Part shown: piece after piece, positions 1-8,514 of the stretch
Layout of the letters: every line of letters starts with the position of its first letter
Numbering within the stretch: position 1 is the stretch's first letter
NCBI GenBank assembly: GCA_046292445.1
Contig: JBKBQT010000005.1
Coordinates: 91,781-155,780 of the forward strand
Direction of reading: 5' to 3'
Length of the DNA: 64,000 nt
Source: CALIZF01 sp046292445
Lineage (GTDB): Bacteria; Pseudomonadota; Alphaproteobacteria; Rhodobacterales; Rhodobacteraceae
The notes under the pieces: model-generated
What the model saw: only the letters and a program-made list of their open reading frames with translations
Databases searched by the model: none
Told to the model about the DNA's origin: nothing
Position numbers and translations under genes: made by a program

Positions 1-1
1 C

Positions 2-658
2 TGGGGCGGGGCGGGGCGCGACACGATCCGCGGCGGCGGCGGGGCCGATACGCTGCGCGGGGATGCGGGCAACGACCTGATCGAGGGCGGCGACGGCAAT
101 GACCTGATCGAGGGCGGCGAGGGCGCCGATGCGCTCTATGGCGGCGGCTGGAGCGATACGATCTTCGGCGGGGGGGGCAAGGACCGGATCTGGGGCGGCG
201 AGGGGTTCGACACGATCTTCGGCGGCGCGGGCGACGACCGGATCTGGGGCGGCGAGGGGTCCGACGACATCGACGGCGGCGAGGGCAACGACATCATCCG
301 GGGCGTTGCGGGGATCAACCGGCTGCGCGGCGGCGCGGGGGCCGATACGCTCATCGGCGGCGCGGATTTCGACTATTTCTACGGCGGCGCCGGGAATGAC
401 CGGATGACCGGCGGCGCGGGGCCCGACCGGTTCGTGTTCGGCGAGGCGGACCGGGGCGGACTCGACCGGGTGACGGATTACGAGCCTCGGATCGACCAGT
501 TCGACCTGCGCGGGATGGGGTTCCTGCGCAGCGATATCGCGGTGCTGGCGCGCGGCAACGGCGATGCGATGCTGTCGGTCGGCGGCAAGGCCGGCATCCG
601 CGTCATCCTGACCGGCGTTGCGCCGGAGGATGTCTATCTCTTCGACGTCTTCGTCTGA
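2..658 (+). CDS. RTX (hemolysin-type calcium-binding repeat) protein, C-terminal part
   Basis: The reading frame is open from the left edge, so the N-terminus lies outside the window. About 125 residues of tandem glycine/aspartate nonapeptides of the GGxGxDxI type are visible, with units such as GGEGNDIIR, GGAGADTL and GGAGNDRMT. These fold into a calcium-binding beta-roll. The last 80 residues (from about position 420) are a compact C-terminal segment ending in a hydrophobic-acidic YLFDVFV tail, the usual place for an uncleaved type I secretion signal. The product is therefore expected to be exported by an ABC/MFP/OMP system and to fold on extracellular calcium. No secretion genes are visible here, and the catalytic or adhesive domain, if any, is off the edge. 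The class is clear; the function cannot be inferred. Confidence 0.9.
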   Translation, partial: WGGAGRDTIRGGGGADTLRGDAGNDLIEGGDGNDLIEGGEGADALYGGGWSDTIFGGGGKDRIWGGEGFDTIFGGAGDDRIWGGEGSDDIDGGEGNDIIRGVAGINRLRGGAGADTLIGGADFDYFYGGAGNDRMTGGAGPDRFVFGEADRGGLDRVTDYEPRIDQFDLRGMGFLRSDIAVLARGNGDAMLSVGGKAGIRVILTGVAPEDVYLFDVFV

Positions 659-669
659 CGGCCGCGCCG

Positions 670-1593
670 TCACAGCGGCCCGCGGGTCGGGCGGTCGAAC
701 ACCTTGCGGCCCATCAGCGAGCCCACGAGATCGACCATCAGCCGCGCCGTCATGCCCCGGTCGTCGAGGAACGGGTTCAGCTCCACCAGATCGAGCGAGG
801 TGACAAGGCCGCTTTCGTGGAGCAGTTCCATCACCAGATGCGCCTCGCGGAAGGTGGTGCCGCCCGGCACGGTGGTGCCCACCGCCGGCGCGATGGTGGG
901 GTCGAGGAAATCCACGTCGAGCGAGACATGCAGGAGCCCCCCCGCCGCCGCGACCCGCCCGAGGAACGCCCGCAGCGGCGCGACGATGCCCATCTCGTCG
1001 AGCACGCGCATGTCGGTCACGTCGATCCCCGCACGCGCGAGCGCCGCATGTTCGTCAGGATCGACCGAGCGGATACCGTAGAGGCAAAGCCGCTCGGGCG
1101 GCAACGGGGCGGGGAAGGGCGGAAAGGCCTCGAACCCCGACAGGCCGGACATATAGGCGATCGGCGTGCCGTGCAGGTTGCCGCTCTGCGTCGTCAGCGG
1201 CGTATGGATGTCGGAATGGGCATCGAGCCAGAGGACGAACAGCGGCCGGTCGCCCGCCGCCTCGGCAAGGCCGGCGACGGTGCCGAGCGACAGCGAATGA
1301 TCGCCCCCCATGAAGATCGGAAACCCCTGGCGCGCCGCATCCCGCGCCGCGGCGCGCAGCGCAGCCGTCCAGCCGAGCGTCTCGGGCAGGCTGTGGACTG
1401 CCGGGTTGGGGCAGGCGGCAGGGATCGGCGTCATGGCAAGATCGCCCCGGTCCTCGACGCCATGCCCGAGGTCGCGGATCGCCTGCGCGATGCCGGCGAC
1501 GCGGTAGGCGGCCGGGCCCATCAGGCAGCCGGGGCGGCGCTGGCCGCTGTCGACCGGCGCGCCGATCAAGATGCGGGTGCGGGTGTCGGTCAT
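670..1593 (-). CDS. rocF: Arginase (ureohydrolase family)
   Basis: The 307-residue length is normal for arginase. It hydrolyses L-arginine to ornithine and urea using a binuclear manganese centre in the cytoplasm. The metal ligands are all present: GGDHS at 96-100 (His99), DAHSDIH at 124-130 (Asp124, His126, Asp128) and SLDVDFLDP at 224-232 (Asp226, Asp228). The substrate loop GNLHGTP follows the second motif, as in arginases. An agmatinase or another ureohydrolase is possible, but the arginase-like loop and the N-terminal GAPVDSGQ segment favour arginase. The gene is alone on its strand between the RTX gene and rpsB; no ornithine cyclodeaminase or urea gene is adjacent. Confidence 0.88.
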   Translation of the reverse strand: MTDTRTRILIGAPVDSGQRRPGCLMGPAAYRVAGIAQAIRDLGHGVEDRGDLAMTPIPAACPNPAVHSLPETLGWTAALRAAARDAARQGFPIFMGGDHSLSLGTVAGLAEAAGDRPLFVLWLDAHSDIHTPLTTQSGNLHGTPIAYMSGLSGFEAFPPFPAPLPPERLCLYGIRSVDPDEHAALARAGIDVTDMRVLDEMGIVAPLRAFLGRVAAAGGLLHVSLDVDFLDPTIAPAVGTTVPGGTTFREAHLVMELLHESGLVTSLDLVELNPFLDDRGMTARLMVDLVGSLMGRKVFDRPTRGPL

Positions 1594-1817
1594 GGTGGGC
1601 CCTTTCCTGCTGCGGCGTCATGCTTGCCCGCGCCTGCGCCGTGGCGCCAGCGGATTCCGGCCTGCCCCCTTGCGCTGCGGGTGCAAAGCGCGTAGAGCGC
1701 GCGCACTTCACAGGCGGGGGCGGGTCGATCCGGGGAGACATCCCGGACGGTCCACCGGTTGCGGTCCTTCGGGCCCGTGAAACCCCCGCCGCGGCGCAAA
1801 CCGGAAAGGACCGAACG

Positions 1818-2570
1818 ATGGCGCTTCCTGAATTCTCCATGCGCCAGCTTCTCGAGGCTGGCGTGCATTACGGGCACCAGACGCAACGCTGGAACCCCAA
1901 GATGGCCGAATACATCTACGGCGATCGCAACGGCATCCACATCATCGACCTGACGCAGACGGTGCCGATGCTCGACGCCGCCCTCAAGGTCATCCGCGAT
2001 ACGGTGGCCCGCGGCGGGCGGATCCTCTTCGTCGGCACCAAGCGGCAGGCGCAGAAGGCCGTCGCCGAGGCGGCCGAGAAATGCGCGCAATACTACATGA
2101 ACCACCGCTGGCTGGGCGGCACGCTCACCAACTGGAAGACGGTGAGCCTGTCGATCCAGCGCCTCAAGCAGATCGACCAGCTGATGGCCGAGGGTGCCGA
2201 GGGTCTGACCAAGAAGGAACGCCTCCAGCTCGAGCGCGAGCAGACCAAGCTTCAGGCCTCGCTCGGCGGCATCCGCGACATGGGCAGCGTGCCGGACCTT
2301 CTGTTCGTCATCGATGTCGGCAAGGAGGATCTGGCGGTGCTCGAGGCCAACAAGCTCGGCATTCCGGTGGTGGCCGTGGTCGATACCAATTGCTCGCCCA
2401 AGGGCATCAGCTATCTGATCCCCGGCAACGACGACGCGGCGCGGGCGATCGCGCTCTACTGCGATCTGGTGGCGCGGGCGGCGCTCGACGGGATGACGGC
2501 CCAGATGGGGGCCGCCGGCATCGACATCGGCGAGCTCGAGGCGCCCGAGGCCGAGGCGCTCGACGCCTGA
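1818..2570 (+). CDS. rpsB: 30S ribosomal protein S2
   Basis: This is a 250-residue S2 protein of the small ribosomal subunit. The family hallmarks are plain: the N-terminal LLEAGVHYGHQTQRWNPKM segment, FVGTKRQAQ, NHRWLGGTLTNW and the P-D-L-L-F-V-I-D strand. The frame is open 66 codons further upstream, but the ATG at 1818 is preceded by a strong GGAAAGGA ribosome binding site and matches the known N-terminus. The C-terminal tail is acidic, as in other alphaproteobacterial S2 proteins. tsf follows on the same strand after 80 bases, the usual rpsB-tsf operon. Confidence 0.98.
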   Translation: MALPEFSMRQLLEAGVHYGHQTQRWNPKMAEYIYGDRNGIHIIDLTQTVPMLDAALKVIRDTVARGGRILFVGTKRQAQKAVAEAAEKCAQYYMNHRWLGGTLTNWKTVSLSIQRLKQIDQLMAEGAEGLTKKERLQLEREQTKLQASLGGIRDMGSVPDLLFVIDVGKEDLAVLEANKLGIPVVAVVDTNCSPKGISYLIPGNDDAARAIALYCDLVARAALDGMTAQMGAAGIDIGELEAPEAEALDA

Positions 2571-2595
2571 CGCAGGCCCGTTACCGGACCGTTAC

Positions 2596-2618
2596 CGGGC
2601 GGGGGTAAGCCCCGCCCG
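2596..2618 (+). terminator. Hairpin between rpsB and tsf, possible attenuator
   Basis: A perfect 9-bp stem (CGGGCGGGG pairing with CCCCGCCCG) with a 5-base loop lies in the 80-base rpsB-tsf gap. There is no U-tract. A short direct repeat, CGTTACCGG at 2579-2587 and 2590-2598, sits just ahead of it and overlaps the stem. It may lower read-through so that tsf is expressed differently from rpsB; that role is inference. Confidence 0.45.
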
Positions 2619-2650
2619 AAACCCATTGCGACAACCTCAGGAGAACACCG

Positions 2651-3547
2651 ATGGCGATCACCGCCCAGATGGTGAAGGAACTGCGCGATTCGACCGGCGC
2701 CGGCATGATGGACGCCAAGCGCGCGCTGACCGAGACGGACGGGAACATGGACGCGGCCGTCGACTGGCTGCGCACCAAGGGCCTTGCCAAGGCCGCCAAG
2801 AAGGCGGGCCGCGTGGCGGCCGAGGGGCTGGTGGGCGTCGCCGTCGCCGGCGGCAAGGGCGTCGCGGTCGAGGTCAATTCGGAAACCGATTTCGTGGCCA
2901 AGAACGGCGATTTCCAGGCGCTCGTCGCGGCGGTGACGCAGGCCGCGCTCGGGGTTGCGGATGTCGAGGCGCTCAAGACCGCCGACATCGGCGGACGCAC
3001 GGTCGAAGAGGCGCTCAATGCCGCCATCGCCACCATCGGCGAGAACATGACGCTGCGCCGGCTTGCGGCGGTCGAGGGCGGGCATGTGGCGAGCTATGTG
3101 CACAATGCCGCGGCCGAGGGCATGGGCAAGATCGGCGTGCTCGTCGCCGTGACGGGCGACAATGCCGTCTTTGCCCGGCAGGTCGCCATGCATATTGCCG
3201 CGACCAACCCAGCGGCACTGTCGGAGGCCGCGCTCGATCCCGAGGTGGTGGAGCGCGAGCGCAGCGTGCAGACGCAAAAGGCGCTGGAAGAGAACGCGAC
3301 CGCCGCCAAGCCCAAGCCCGAAGCGGTGATCCACAACAACATCATCCCCGGCCGGATGGCGAAGTTCTTCGAGGAGGTCACGCTTCTGGGCCAGAAGTTC
3401 GTGATGAACCCCGACATCACCGTGGCGCAGGCCGCGCGGGAGGCCGGGGTCGAGATCACCGGCTATGTCCGCATGGCGGTCGGCGAGGGGATCGAGAAGG
3501 AAAAGGAAGATTTCGCCGCCGAGGTGGCCAAGACGCTGGCCGGCTGA
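2651..3547 (+). CDS. tsf: Translation elongation factor Ts
   Basis: This 298-residue EF-Ts is the guanine-nucleotide exchange factor that regenerates EF-Tu-GTP. The N-terminal UBA-like region carries the LRDSTGAGMMDAKRAL signature (residues 11-26) and the core has the second signature SETDFVAKN (about 80-88). It starts at an ATG behind CAGGAGAAC, a good ribosome binding site. It is the second gene of the rpsB-tsf operon, and a strong hairpin follows its stop codon. Length and motifs are normal. Confidence 0.98.
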   Translation: MAITAQMVKELRDSTGAGMMDAKRALTETDGNMDAAVDWLRTKGLAKAAKKAGRVAAEGLVGVAVAGGKGVAVEVNSETDFVAKNGDFQALVAAVTQAALGVADVEALKTADIGGRTVEEALNAAIATIGENMTLRRLAAVEGGHVASYVHNAAAEGMGKIGVLVAVTGDNAVFARQVAMHIAATNPAALSEAALDPEVVERERSVQTQKALEENATAAKPKPEAVIHNNIIPGRMAKFFEEVTLLGQKFVMNPDITVAQAAREAGVEITGYVRMAVGEGIEKEKEDFAAEVAKTLAG

Positions 3548-3929
3548 GGCCGCAGACCCCATCCAAAGACCCGAGCGGCCGCCTGTCCGGCGGCCGCTTG
3601 CGTCTCCGCCCGGGGGACGGGCGCGCGGGAGGCCGTGGCGGAGGCTGCCCATCCTGCGCTGCGGCATGGGGACGGGAAACGGTGCGGCCGGGGAAAGCCG
3701 CACCGTCCGTCTGGCGGACCGCCCTCGGGGATGAGGCGGCGATCCATCAGGATGCCGGGCCGCGGCCACGTGAATGCGCCACCGACGACCCGGCAGACCG
3801 GTTTCCCGGCTTGCGGGGCCCGATGTGAAATCCATCGGCACCACCGCTGTCCCACCCGGCGCAACGCCGTCACTCACGGAACACGGTCAGATTGCCGTGT
3901 GACGCAGCGTCAAAACAGTGCGGGATTCC
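3548..3929. other. Intergenic region between tsf and the LuxR gene
   Basis: I see no credible gene in these 382 bases. They hold the tsf terminator hairpin (3574-3598) and a second perfect 10-bp inverted repeat at 3679-3706 (ACGGTGCGGC and GCCGCACCGT, 8-base loop CGGGGAAA). The right half (about 3826-3929) is less GC-rich. The two flanking genes are convergent, so the hairpins may insulate them from read-through. Confidence 0.5.
3574..3598 (+). terminator. Terminator-like hairpin after tsf
   Basis: AGCGGCCGCC pairs perfectly with GGCGGCCGCT around a TGTCC loop, starting 27 bases after the tsf stop. Only TTG follows the stem, so there is no real U-tract, which is common in GC-rich alphaproteobacteria. 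It most likely ends rpsB-tsf transcription. Confidence 0.6.
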
Positions 3930-4760
3930 TTACCTGTCGATAAAGACATGCGTCTCAGGGGCAGTGAAGATGTGGTTCATCATCGTCGCCTTGGCGACGG
4001 CATGGGCGGTGGTTTCCACATCCAGCGCCTCGCGTGCGAGGCGCAGGTGTTTTTCCACCGCGGCGGGCGTCACGCCCATGATGACCGCAGTATCCTGCGT
4101 CGTCTTGCCCTCGGCCACCCATTCGAGCGCCTCGCGCTGGCGCGCGGTGAGCGGCCGGCGCGCGATGCGGAACGGCATATGCGTGATGCGCAGGTGCATC
4201 ACCATGCAGAAGGTATGGATTTCTTCGCCATGCTGCGCCCAGATCGCATCGACATCGGCATGGGTCAGCCCCGGCCGTGCCGTCAGTCCCATGGCGCCCT
4301 TGGCGCGGGGCGAGTGTTCGGAAAAGCTGATCGTGTAGCCGGCGGCAAAGCCTGCGCGCCGCGCCGCATCCATCGCCGCGATCTCGTCCGCTGTCAGGGC
4401 GCCGGCCGCCCGCTGATCCTCGGCCCATCGCCAGGAACAGGCGCCGGTGTTGCGCGAGGCCCAGCGGAACATCGGCGTGCGCATGAAGAACGCCATGTCG
4501 AAGCCGGGGTGGCTGCGGTCGTGGTTGGACAGGAAGAACGCATCCTGCATGTCGCCGATGGAATCGTCGCGGCGGTAACGGGTGAACCCGTAGGCGACAC
4601 GGTCGAATCCGAACCCGTCCATCGTCGCGAGATGCAGCGCCCAGAGCTCCTCCGGGGTCTGCGTATTGGCGATCCGCTGCAGAAGGCCGAATCCGGTCAC
4701 GATCCCAAAACCCCGGCGGGGCGCGCGGCATCCGCGATCCCCGGTCCCTGTTGTCCTCAT
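3930..4760 (-). CDS. LuxR-family transcriptional regulator with degenerate autoinducer pocket (LuxR solo)
   Basis: The protein is about 276 residues with an N-terminal autoinducer-binding-like domain (about 20-180) and a C-terminal GerE/LuxR helix-turn-helix. The helix-turn-helix segment contains LTARQREALEWVAEGKT and VTPAAVEKHL, the expected DNA-binding pattern. The N-domain aligns to LuxR/TraR around NTGACSW, where the last Trp matches a conserved pocket residue. By my hand alignment the residues at TraR Trp57, Tyr61 and Asp70 are Arg, Gly and Thr. No luxI-type synthase is nearby, so this is a solo. I chose the ATG at 4760 because of the upstream GAGAGACGG; a GTG at 4700 would remove a basic N-terminal extension. 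It is divergent from the FAD oxidoreductase gene. Confidence 0.82.
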   Translation of the reverse strand: MRTTGTGDRGCRAPRRGFGIVTGFGLLQRIANTQTPEELWALHLATMDGFGFDRVAYGFTRYRRDDSIGDMQDAFFLSNHDRSHPGFDMAFFMRTPMFRWASRNTGACSWRWAEDQRAAGALTADEIAAMDAARRAGFAAGYTISFSEHSPRAKGAMGLTARPGLTHADVDAIWAQHGEEIHTFCMVMHLRITHMPFRIARRPLTARQREALEWVAEGKTTQDTAVIMGVTPAAVEKHLRLAREALDVETTAHAVAKATMMNHIFTAPETHVFIDR

Positions 4761-4827
4761 CCCGTCTCTCGCTATACCGGTGCGCGGGCGGCGCTGTCGA
4801 GATCGGCGCATGACCGAGGGTCAAGGC

Positions 4828-6000
4828 ATGCGCGATGTGGTGGTGATCGGCGGCGGCGTCATGGGGGCTTCGGTCGCCTATTGGCTGACGCGGCTTGAGC
4901 CGGGGCTGCGCGTGACGGTGGTGGAGCCTGATCCGACGCATGCGCGGTCCTGCACCGCGCTGTCGGTCGCCTCGATCCGGCAGCAGTTCACGACGGCGGT
5001 CAATGTCGCGCTGTCGCGATTCGGGATCGGGTTCCTGCGCCGGTTCGGGACGGAACTCGGGCTCGATCCGGCGGCGGGCAATCTCGGGCTGCGCGAGAAC
5101 GGCTATCTGTTCCTCGCCGGCACGCCAGCCGCAGCGGCGGTGATGGACGAGGTCGCGGCGATGCAGCGTGCGCTCGGCGCAGGGACCGAGGTGCTGACGC
5201 CGGCCGAGATCGCCGGGCGCTTTGCGTGGATGGTGCTCGACGATGTCGCCGCGGGGTCGTTCGGGCCACGGGACGAGGGGTGGTTCGACAACATGGGCCT
5301 TCTGGCCGGGTTCCGGCAGGCGGCGCGGCGGCAGGGGGCGGTGTTCGTCACGGGCCGGGTGATCGGTCTCGCGCTGGACCGCGGCAGGGTGGCGGCCGTC
5401 CTGCTGGCCTCGGGCGAACGGATCGCCTGCGGCGCGGCGGTCAATGCGGCCGGGACGGCGGCGGGGGCGGTGGCGGCGATGGCGGGGATCGACATTCCGG
5501 TTGCGCCGCGCAAGCGCACCGTCTTCGTGATCGACGCGCCGAATGCCCGGCATCCCGAGGCGCCGCTGCTGATCGACCATCGGGGCTATTACCTGCGCCC
5601 CGAGGGTCGGCAATGGATCTGCGCCACCGTCCCGGCCGAGGACGGTCCCTGCGACCCGGACGACTGGGCGCCGGATCTGCACCTGTTCGAGGATGCGATC
5701 TGGCCGGCGCTCTACGCCCGCGCGCCGGGGTTCGACGCGGTCAAGGTGGTGCGGCACTGGGTCGGGCACTATGACTACAACGCGCTGGACCAGAATGCGA
5801 TAATCGGCCCGCATCCGGCCTGCCCGAACTTCTACATGCTCTGCGGCTTTTCCGGGCATGGCCTGCAGCAGGCGCCGGGGGCCGGGCGGGGCCTCGCGGA
5901 ACACCTGCTGACCGGCGGCTGGCAGAGCCTCGATCTGTCGGACCTGTCGGTGGACCGCATCGTCGCGGGGCGGCCCTTCCGCGAACGGGCAGTCGTCTAG
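4828..6000 (+). CDS. FAD-dependent oxidoreductase, DAO (D-amino-acid oxidase) family
   Basis: A 390-residue DAO/glycine-oxidase-like flavoprotein. The dinucleotide-binding motif VIGGGVMGASVAYWL sits at residues 5-19, followed by an acidic residue after the second strand (VVEPD). The C-terminal FAD motif is YMLCGFSGHGLQQAPGAGRGLAEHL. It probably oxidises a secondary or primary amine or N-methyl amino acid, but the substrate cannot be read from sequence. The overall shape resembles the FOXRED1/SoxB-like group. ATG codons at 4810 and 4828 are both possible; GAGGG upstream favours 4828. The divergent LuxR solo is the obvious candidate regulator. Confidence 0.85.
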   Translation: MRDVVVIGGGVMGASVAYWLTRLEPGLRVTVVEPDPTHARSCTALSVASIRQQFTTAVNVALSRFGIGFLRRFGTELGLDPAAGNLGLRENGYLFLAGTPAAAAVMDEVAAMQRALGAGTEVLTPAEIAGRFAWMVLDDVAAGSFGPRDEGWFDNMGLLAGFRQAARRQGAVFVTGRVIGLALDRGRVAAVLLASGERIACGAAVNAAGTAAGAVAAMAGIDIPVAPRKRTVFVIDAPNARHPEAPLLIDHRGYYLRPEGRQWICATVPAEDGPCDPDDWAPDLHLFEDAIWPALYARAPGFDAVKVVRHWVGHYDYNALDQNAIIGPHPACPNFYMLCGFSGHGLQQAPGAGRGLAEHLLTGGWQSLDLSDLSVDRIVAGRPFRERAVV

Positions 6001-6029
6001 CGGCGCGGGGCCGGGGGGGGGGACGCCCG

Positions 6030-7829
6030 CTATTCGGCCGCACGCTGCGTATCGCGGCGGCAGGCGGCGAGGGCGCGGGCGGTCAGGTCGGGCGCCAGCT
6101 TGCGCATCGCATCGTATTGCGTCAGGAACACCGACCCGGTGAGATCCGCGAGGAAATGTGCCCGCTTGAGGCGGTCCATCACCGGGCCCTTGACCTCGCT
6201 CAGGTGGAGCGTGACGCCGGCGGCCTTCAGCCCGGTATTGAGCCCTTCGAGCGTTTCGAGCGCCGAGCTGTCCACCTCGTTGACCGCCGAGAACATCAGC
6301 ACGACATGGCGCAGCTCGGGCCGCGCCGCGACCTGCGCCAGCACCGTATCCTCGAGGAAGCGGGCGTTGGCGAAATAGAGGCTCTCGTCCACCCGGAGCG
6401 TGACGACATCGGGTGCGGTGATGACGGCATGCCGGTCCACGTTGCGGAAATGCTCGGTCCCCGGCACCTGGCCGACGATGGCGACATGCGGCCGCGAGGT
6501 GCGGTAGAGGTGGAGGAGAAGCGACAGCACGACCCCCGCCATGATCCCCGGTTCCACCCCGAGGCCCAGCGTCACAAGGATCGTCGCCGCCATCGCCGCG
6601 AAATCGGTGCGGGAATAATTCCAGGTGCGACGCAGCGCCCCGAGATCCACAAGGCTGAGGACCGCCACGATGATCGTCGCCGCCAGTGTCGCCTTGGGCA
6701 GGAAATAGAGCGCAGGCGTGAGCGTCAGCGTCGCCAGCGCCATGAGCACCGCCGTATAGGCCCCGGCCGACGGCGTCTGCGCCCCGGCGTCGAAGTTCAC
6801 GACCGACCGCGCGAACCCGCCCGTCACCGGGAAGCCGCCCGACAGGCCCGAGCCGATATTGGCCGCGCCGAGGGCCACAAGCTCCTGATCCGGATCGATC
6901 CGCTGGCGCCGCTTGGCCGCGAGCGTCTGGGCGACCGAGATCGTCTCGACATAGCCGACGATCGAGATCAGCAGCGCCGGCACCGCGATCTGCGCCCAGA
7001 GCGCGGGATCGAGCGGCGGCAGCGTGGGCATCGGCAGGCCGGCCGGGATGTCGCCGACGATGGCCACCCCGGCGCGGGGCAGCGAAAGCGCCCATGCGGC
7101 GAGCGTCGTGGCGATGACGGCGATCACCGGGCCGGTGCGGGCGATGGTGCCGGCCGCGAGGTCGCTCAGGCCGCGCGCCTTGAGGAAGGCCTTCATCCGG
7201 CTGCGCGACCACCACAGGAAGGCGACCGTCGGCACGCCGAGGATCAGCGTCGCGAGGTTGATCGCGCCAAGGTCCGCGCCGATCCGGCCAAGGATTTCCA
7301 GCAGGCTGTGCCCGCCGCCCGGAATGCCGAGGATATGCGGCACCTGCCCGGCCGCGATGATGAGGCCCGCCGCGGTGATGAAGCCGGAAATCACCGGATG
7401 GCTCAGGAAATTGGCGACGAAGCCGAGCCTGAACAGCCCCATCGCCGTCAGCATCAGCCCCGACATGACCGCCAGCGCGATGGCCGCGCCGAGGTATTCG
7501 GGCGTGCCCTGCTGCGCGAACTGCCCCACCGCCGCCGCCGTCATCAGCGAGGCGACGGCCACGGGGCCGACCGCCAGCGTGCGCGACGTGCCGAAGACGG
7601 CATAAAGGATGAGCGGTGCGATCGAGGCATAAAGGCCCACCTCTGCCGGCAGGCCCGCAAGCAGCGCATAGGCCAGCGACTGCGGGATGAGCATGATCGT
7701 GACGATCACCGCTGCGATCGCGTCGTCGCGCAGGGTCGCCCGGTCATAGTGGCGGCCCCAGTCGAGGATGGGCAGATAGCGCCGAAGCGCAGCGGGGATC
7801 GCGGGCAGGCGGGGCAGGGGCGAGGGCAT
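6030..7829 (-). CDS. SulP-family inorganic anion transporter with C-terminal STAS domain
   Basis: The product is 599 residues with a hydrophobic core of 10-14 membrane segments (about 40-430) and a cytoplasmic STAS domain at the C-terminus (about 445-570). The SulP signature region is recognisable: IPQSLAYALLAGLPAEVGLYAS, then GPVAVASLMTAAAVG. Family members exchange or symport sulfate, bicarbonate or other oxyanions. The STAS part carries VNEVDSSALETLEGLN, matching the anti-sigma-factor-antagonist fold. The frame opens at 7877, but the ATG at 7829 fits the family N-terminus. The substrate (sulfate or bicarbonate) is not decided by sequence; no cys genes are adjacent. Confidence 0.92.
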   Translation of the reverse strand: MPSPLPRLPAIPAALRRYLPILDWGRHYDRATLRDDAIAAVIVTIMLIPQSLAYALLAGLPAEVGLYASIAPLILYAVFGTSRTLAVGPVAVASLMTAAAVGQFAQQGTPEYLGAAIALAVMSGLMLTAMGLFRLGFVANFLSHPVISGFITAAGLIIAAGQVPHILGIPGGGHSLLEILGRIGADLGAINLATLILGVPTVAFLWWSRSRMKAFLKARGLSDLAAGTIARTGPVIAVIATTLAAWALSLPRAGVAIVGDIPAGLPMPTLPPLDPALWAQIAVPALLISIVGYVETISVAQTLAAKRRQRIDPDQELVALGAANIGSGLSGGFPVTGGFARSVVNFDAGAQTPSAGAYTAVLMALATLTLTPALYFLPKATLAATIIVAVLSLVDLGALRRTWNYSRTDFAAMAATILVTLGLGVEPGIMAGVVLSLLLHLYRTSRPHVAIVGQVPGTEHFRNVDRHAVITAPDVVTLRVDESLYFANARFLEDTVLAQVAARPELRHVVLMFSAVNEVDSSALETLEGLNTGLKAAGVTLHLSEVKGPVMDRLKRAHFLADLTGSVFLTQYDAMRKLAPDLTARALAACRRDTQRAAE

Positions 7830-7861
7830 GGGGCGGCCTTGGGCTGGCTGGTTGCCGCGGG

Positions 7862-7889
7862 TATATACGCCTCGCACTACATATTACAA
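7862..7889 (-). promoter_or_regulatory. Candidate sigma-70 promoter of the SulP gene
   Basis: On the minus strand TTGTAA (7884-7889) and TATATA (7862-7867) are separated by 16 bases, 33 bases upstream of the SulP start. The AT-rich patch is conspicuous in this GC-rich window. It is a consensus-based guess only. Confidence 0.4.
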
Positions 7890-7959
7890 GTCTTGAATGT
7901 GTTCTCCCGCGGTCCGGCCCCTCATGCAGCCGGCGCGCCGCGGTCCGGGACGGACAGGT

Positions 7960-8514
7960 TCAGGCCGCCCTCCACTTGATGGAGCAGCCCATGGAGGCCA
8001 CCTGATCGCGCGGGCCCGCCCCGGTCTGGGCGATCATGCGCATCGCCTCGAAAAGCTCGCGCCGGGCGTCCGGCGGGCCCGGATTGCGGCCCGAGGCGTC
8101 GAGCCGCCCGCGATACTGCAACCCGCCGCCGGCATCAAGGCCGAAGAAATCCGGCGTGCAAGCCGCGCCCCAGGCGCGCGCGACGTCCTGCGATTCGTCG
8201 TAGAGATAGGGGAAGGGAAAGCCCCATCTCTCCGCCTCGGCCCGCATCGCCTCGAACCCGTCCTGCGGATAGGCCTCGGCATCGTTGGACGAGATCGCAG
8301 CGACCCCGATCCCCAGCGGCATCAGATCGCGCGCATCGCGCACGATCCGGTCCATCACCGCCTGCACATAGGGACAGTGGTTGCAGATGAACATCACCAG
8401 CGTGCCCTTCGGACCGGATACGTCGGCGAGGCTGTAGGTCCGCCCGTCGGTCGCGGGCAGGGTGAAGGCGGGGGCTTTCCAGCCGAAATCGCAGACGGGG
8501 GGTGTGGCGGCCAT
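7960..8514 (-). CDS. Thioredoxin-fold (AhpC/TSA-like) redox protein
   Basis: A 184-residue cytoplasmic protein of the thioredoxin/peroxiredoxin fold. The redox motif is FICNHCPYV, giving a CxxC pair at Cys44 and Cys47, in the position of the peroxiredoxin active-site loop. It continues with AISSND and a cis-Pro region (CTPDFFGLD), typical of the thioredoxin family protein that carries CNHCPYV. It has no signal peptide. Its ATG overlaps the stop of the upstream SoxH-like gene by one base (TGATG), so it is translationally coupled as the last gene of a three-gene operon. It could act as a thiol reductant or peroxidase; the partner is unknown. Confidence 0.82.
   Translation of the reverse strand: MAATPPVCDFGWKAPAFTLPATDGRTYSLADVSGPKGTLVMFICNHCPYVQAVMDRIVRDARDLMPLGIGVAAISSNDAEAYPQDGFEAMRAEAERWGFPFPYLYDESQDVARAWGAACTPDFFGLDAGGGLQYRGRLDASGRNPGPPDARRELFEAMRMIAQTGAGPRDQVASMGCSIKWRAA

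Noticed and set aside
3955..7215. 1086-codon open frame on the minus strand spanning the FAD oxidoreductase and SulP genes
   Set aside because: It is an Arg/Pro-rich shadow of real genes on both strands, produced by high GC content.
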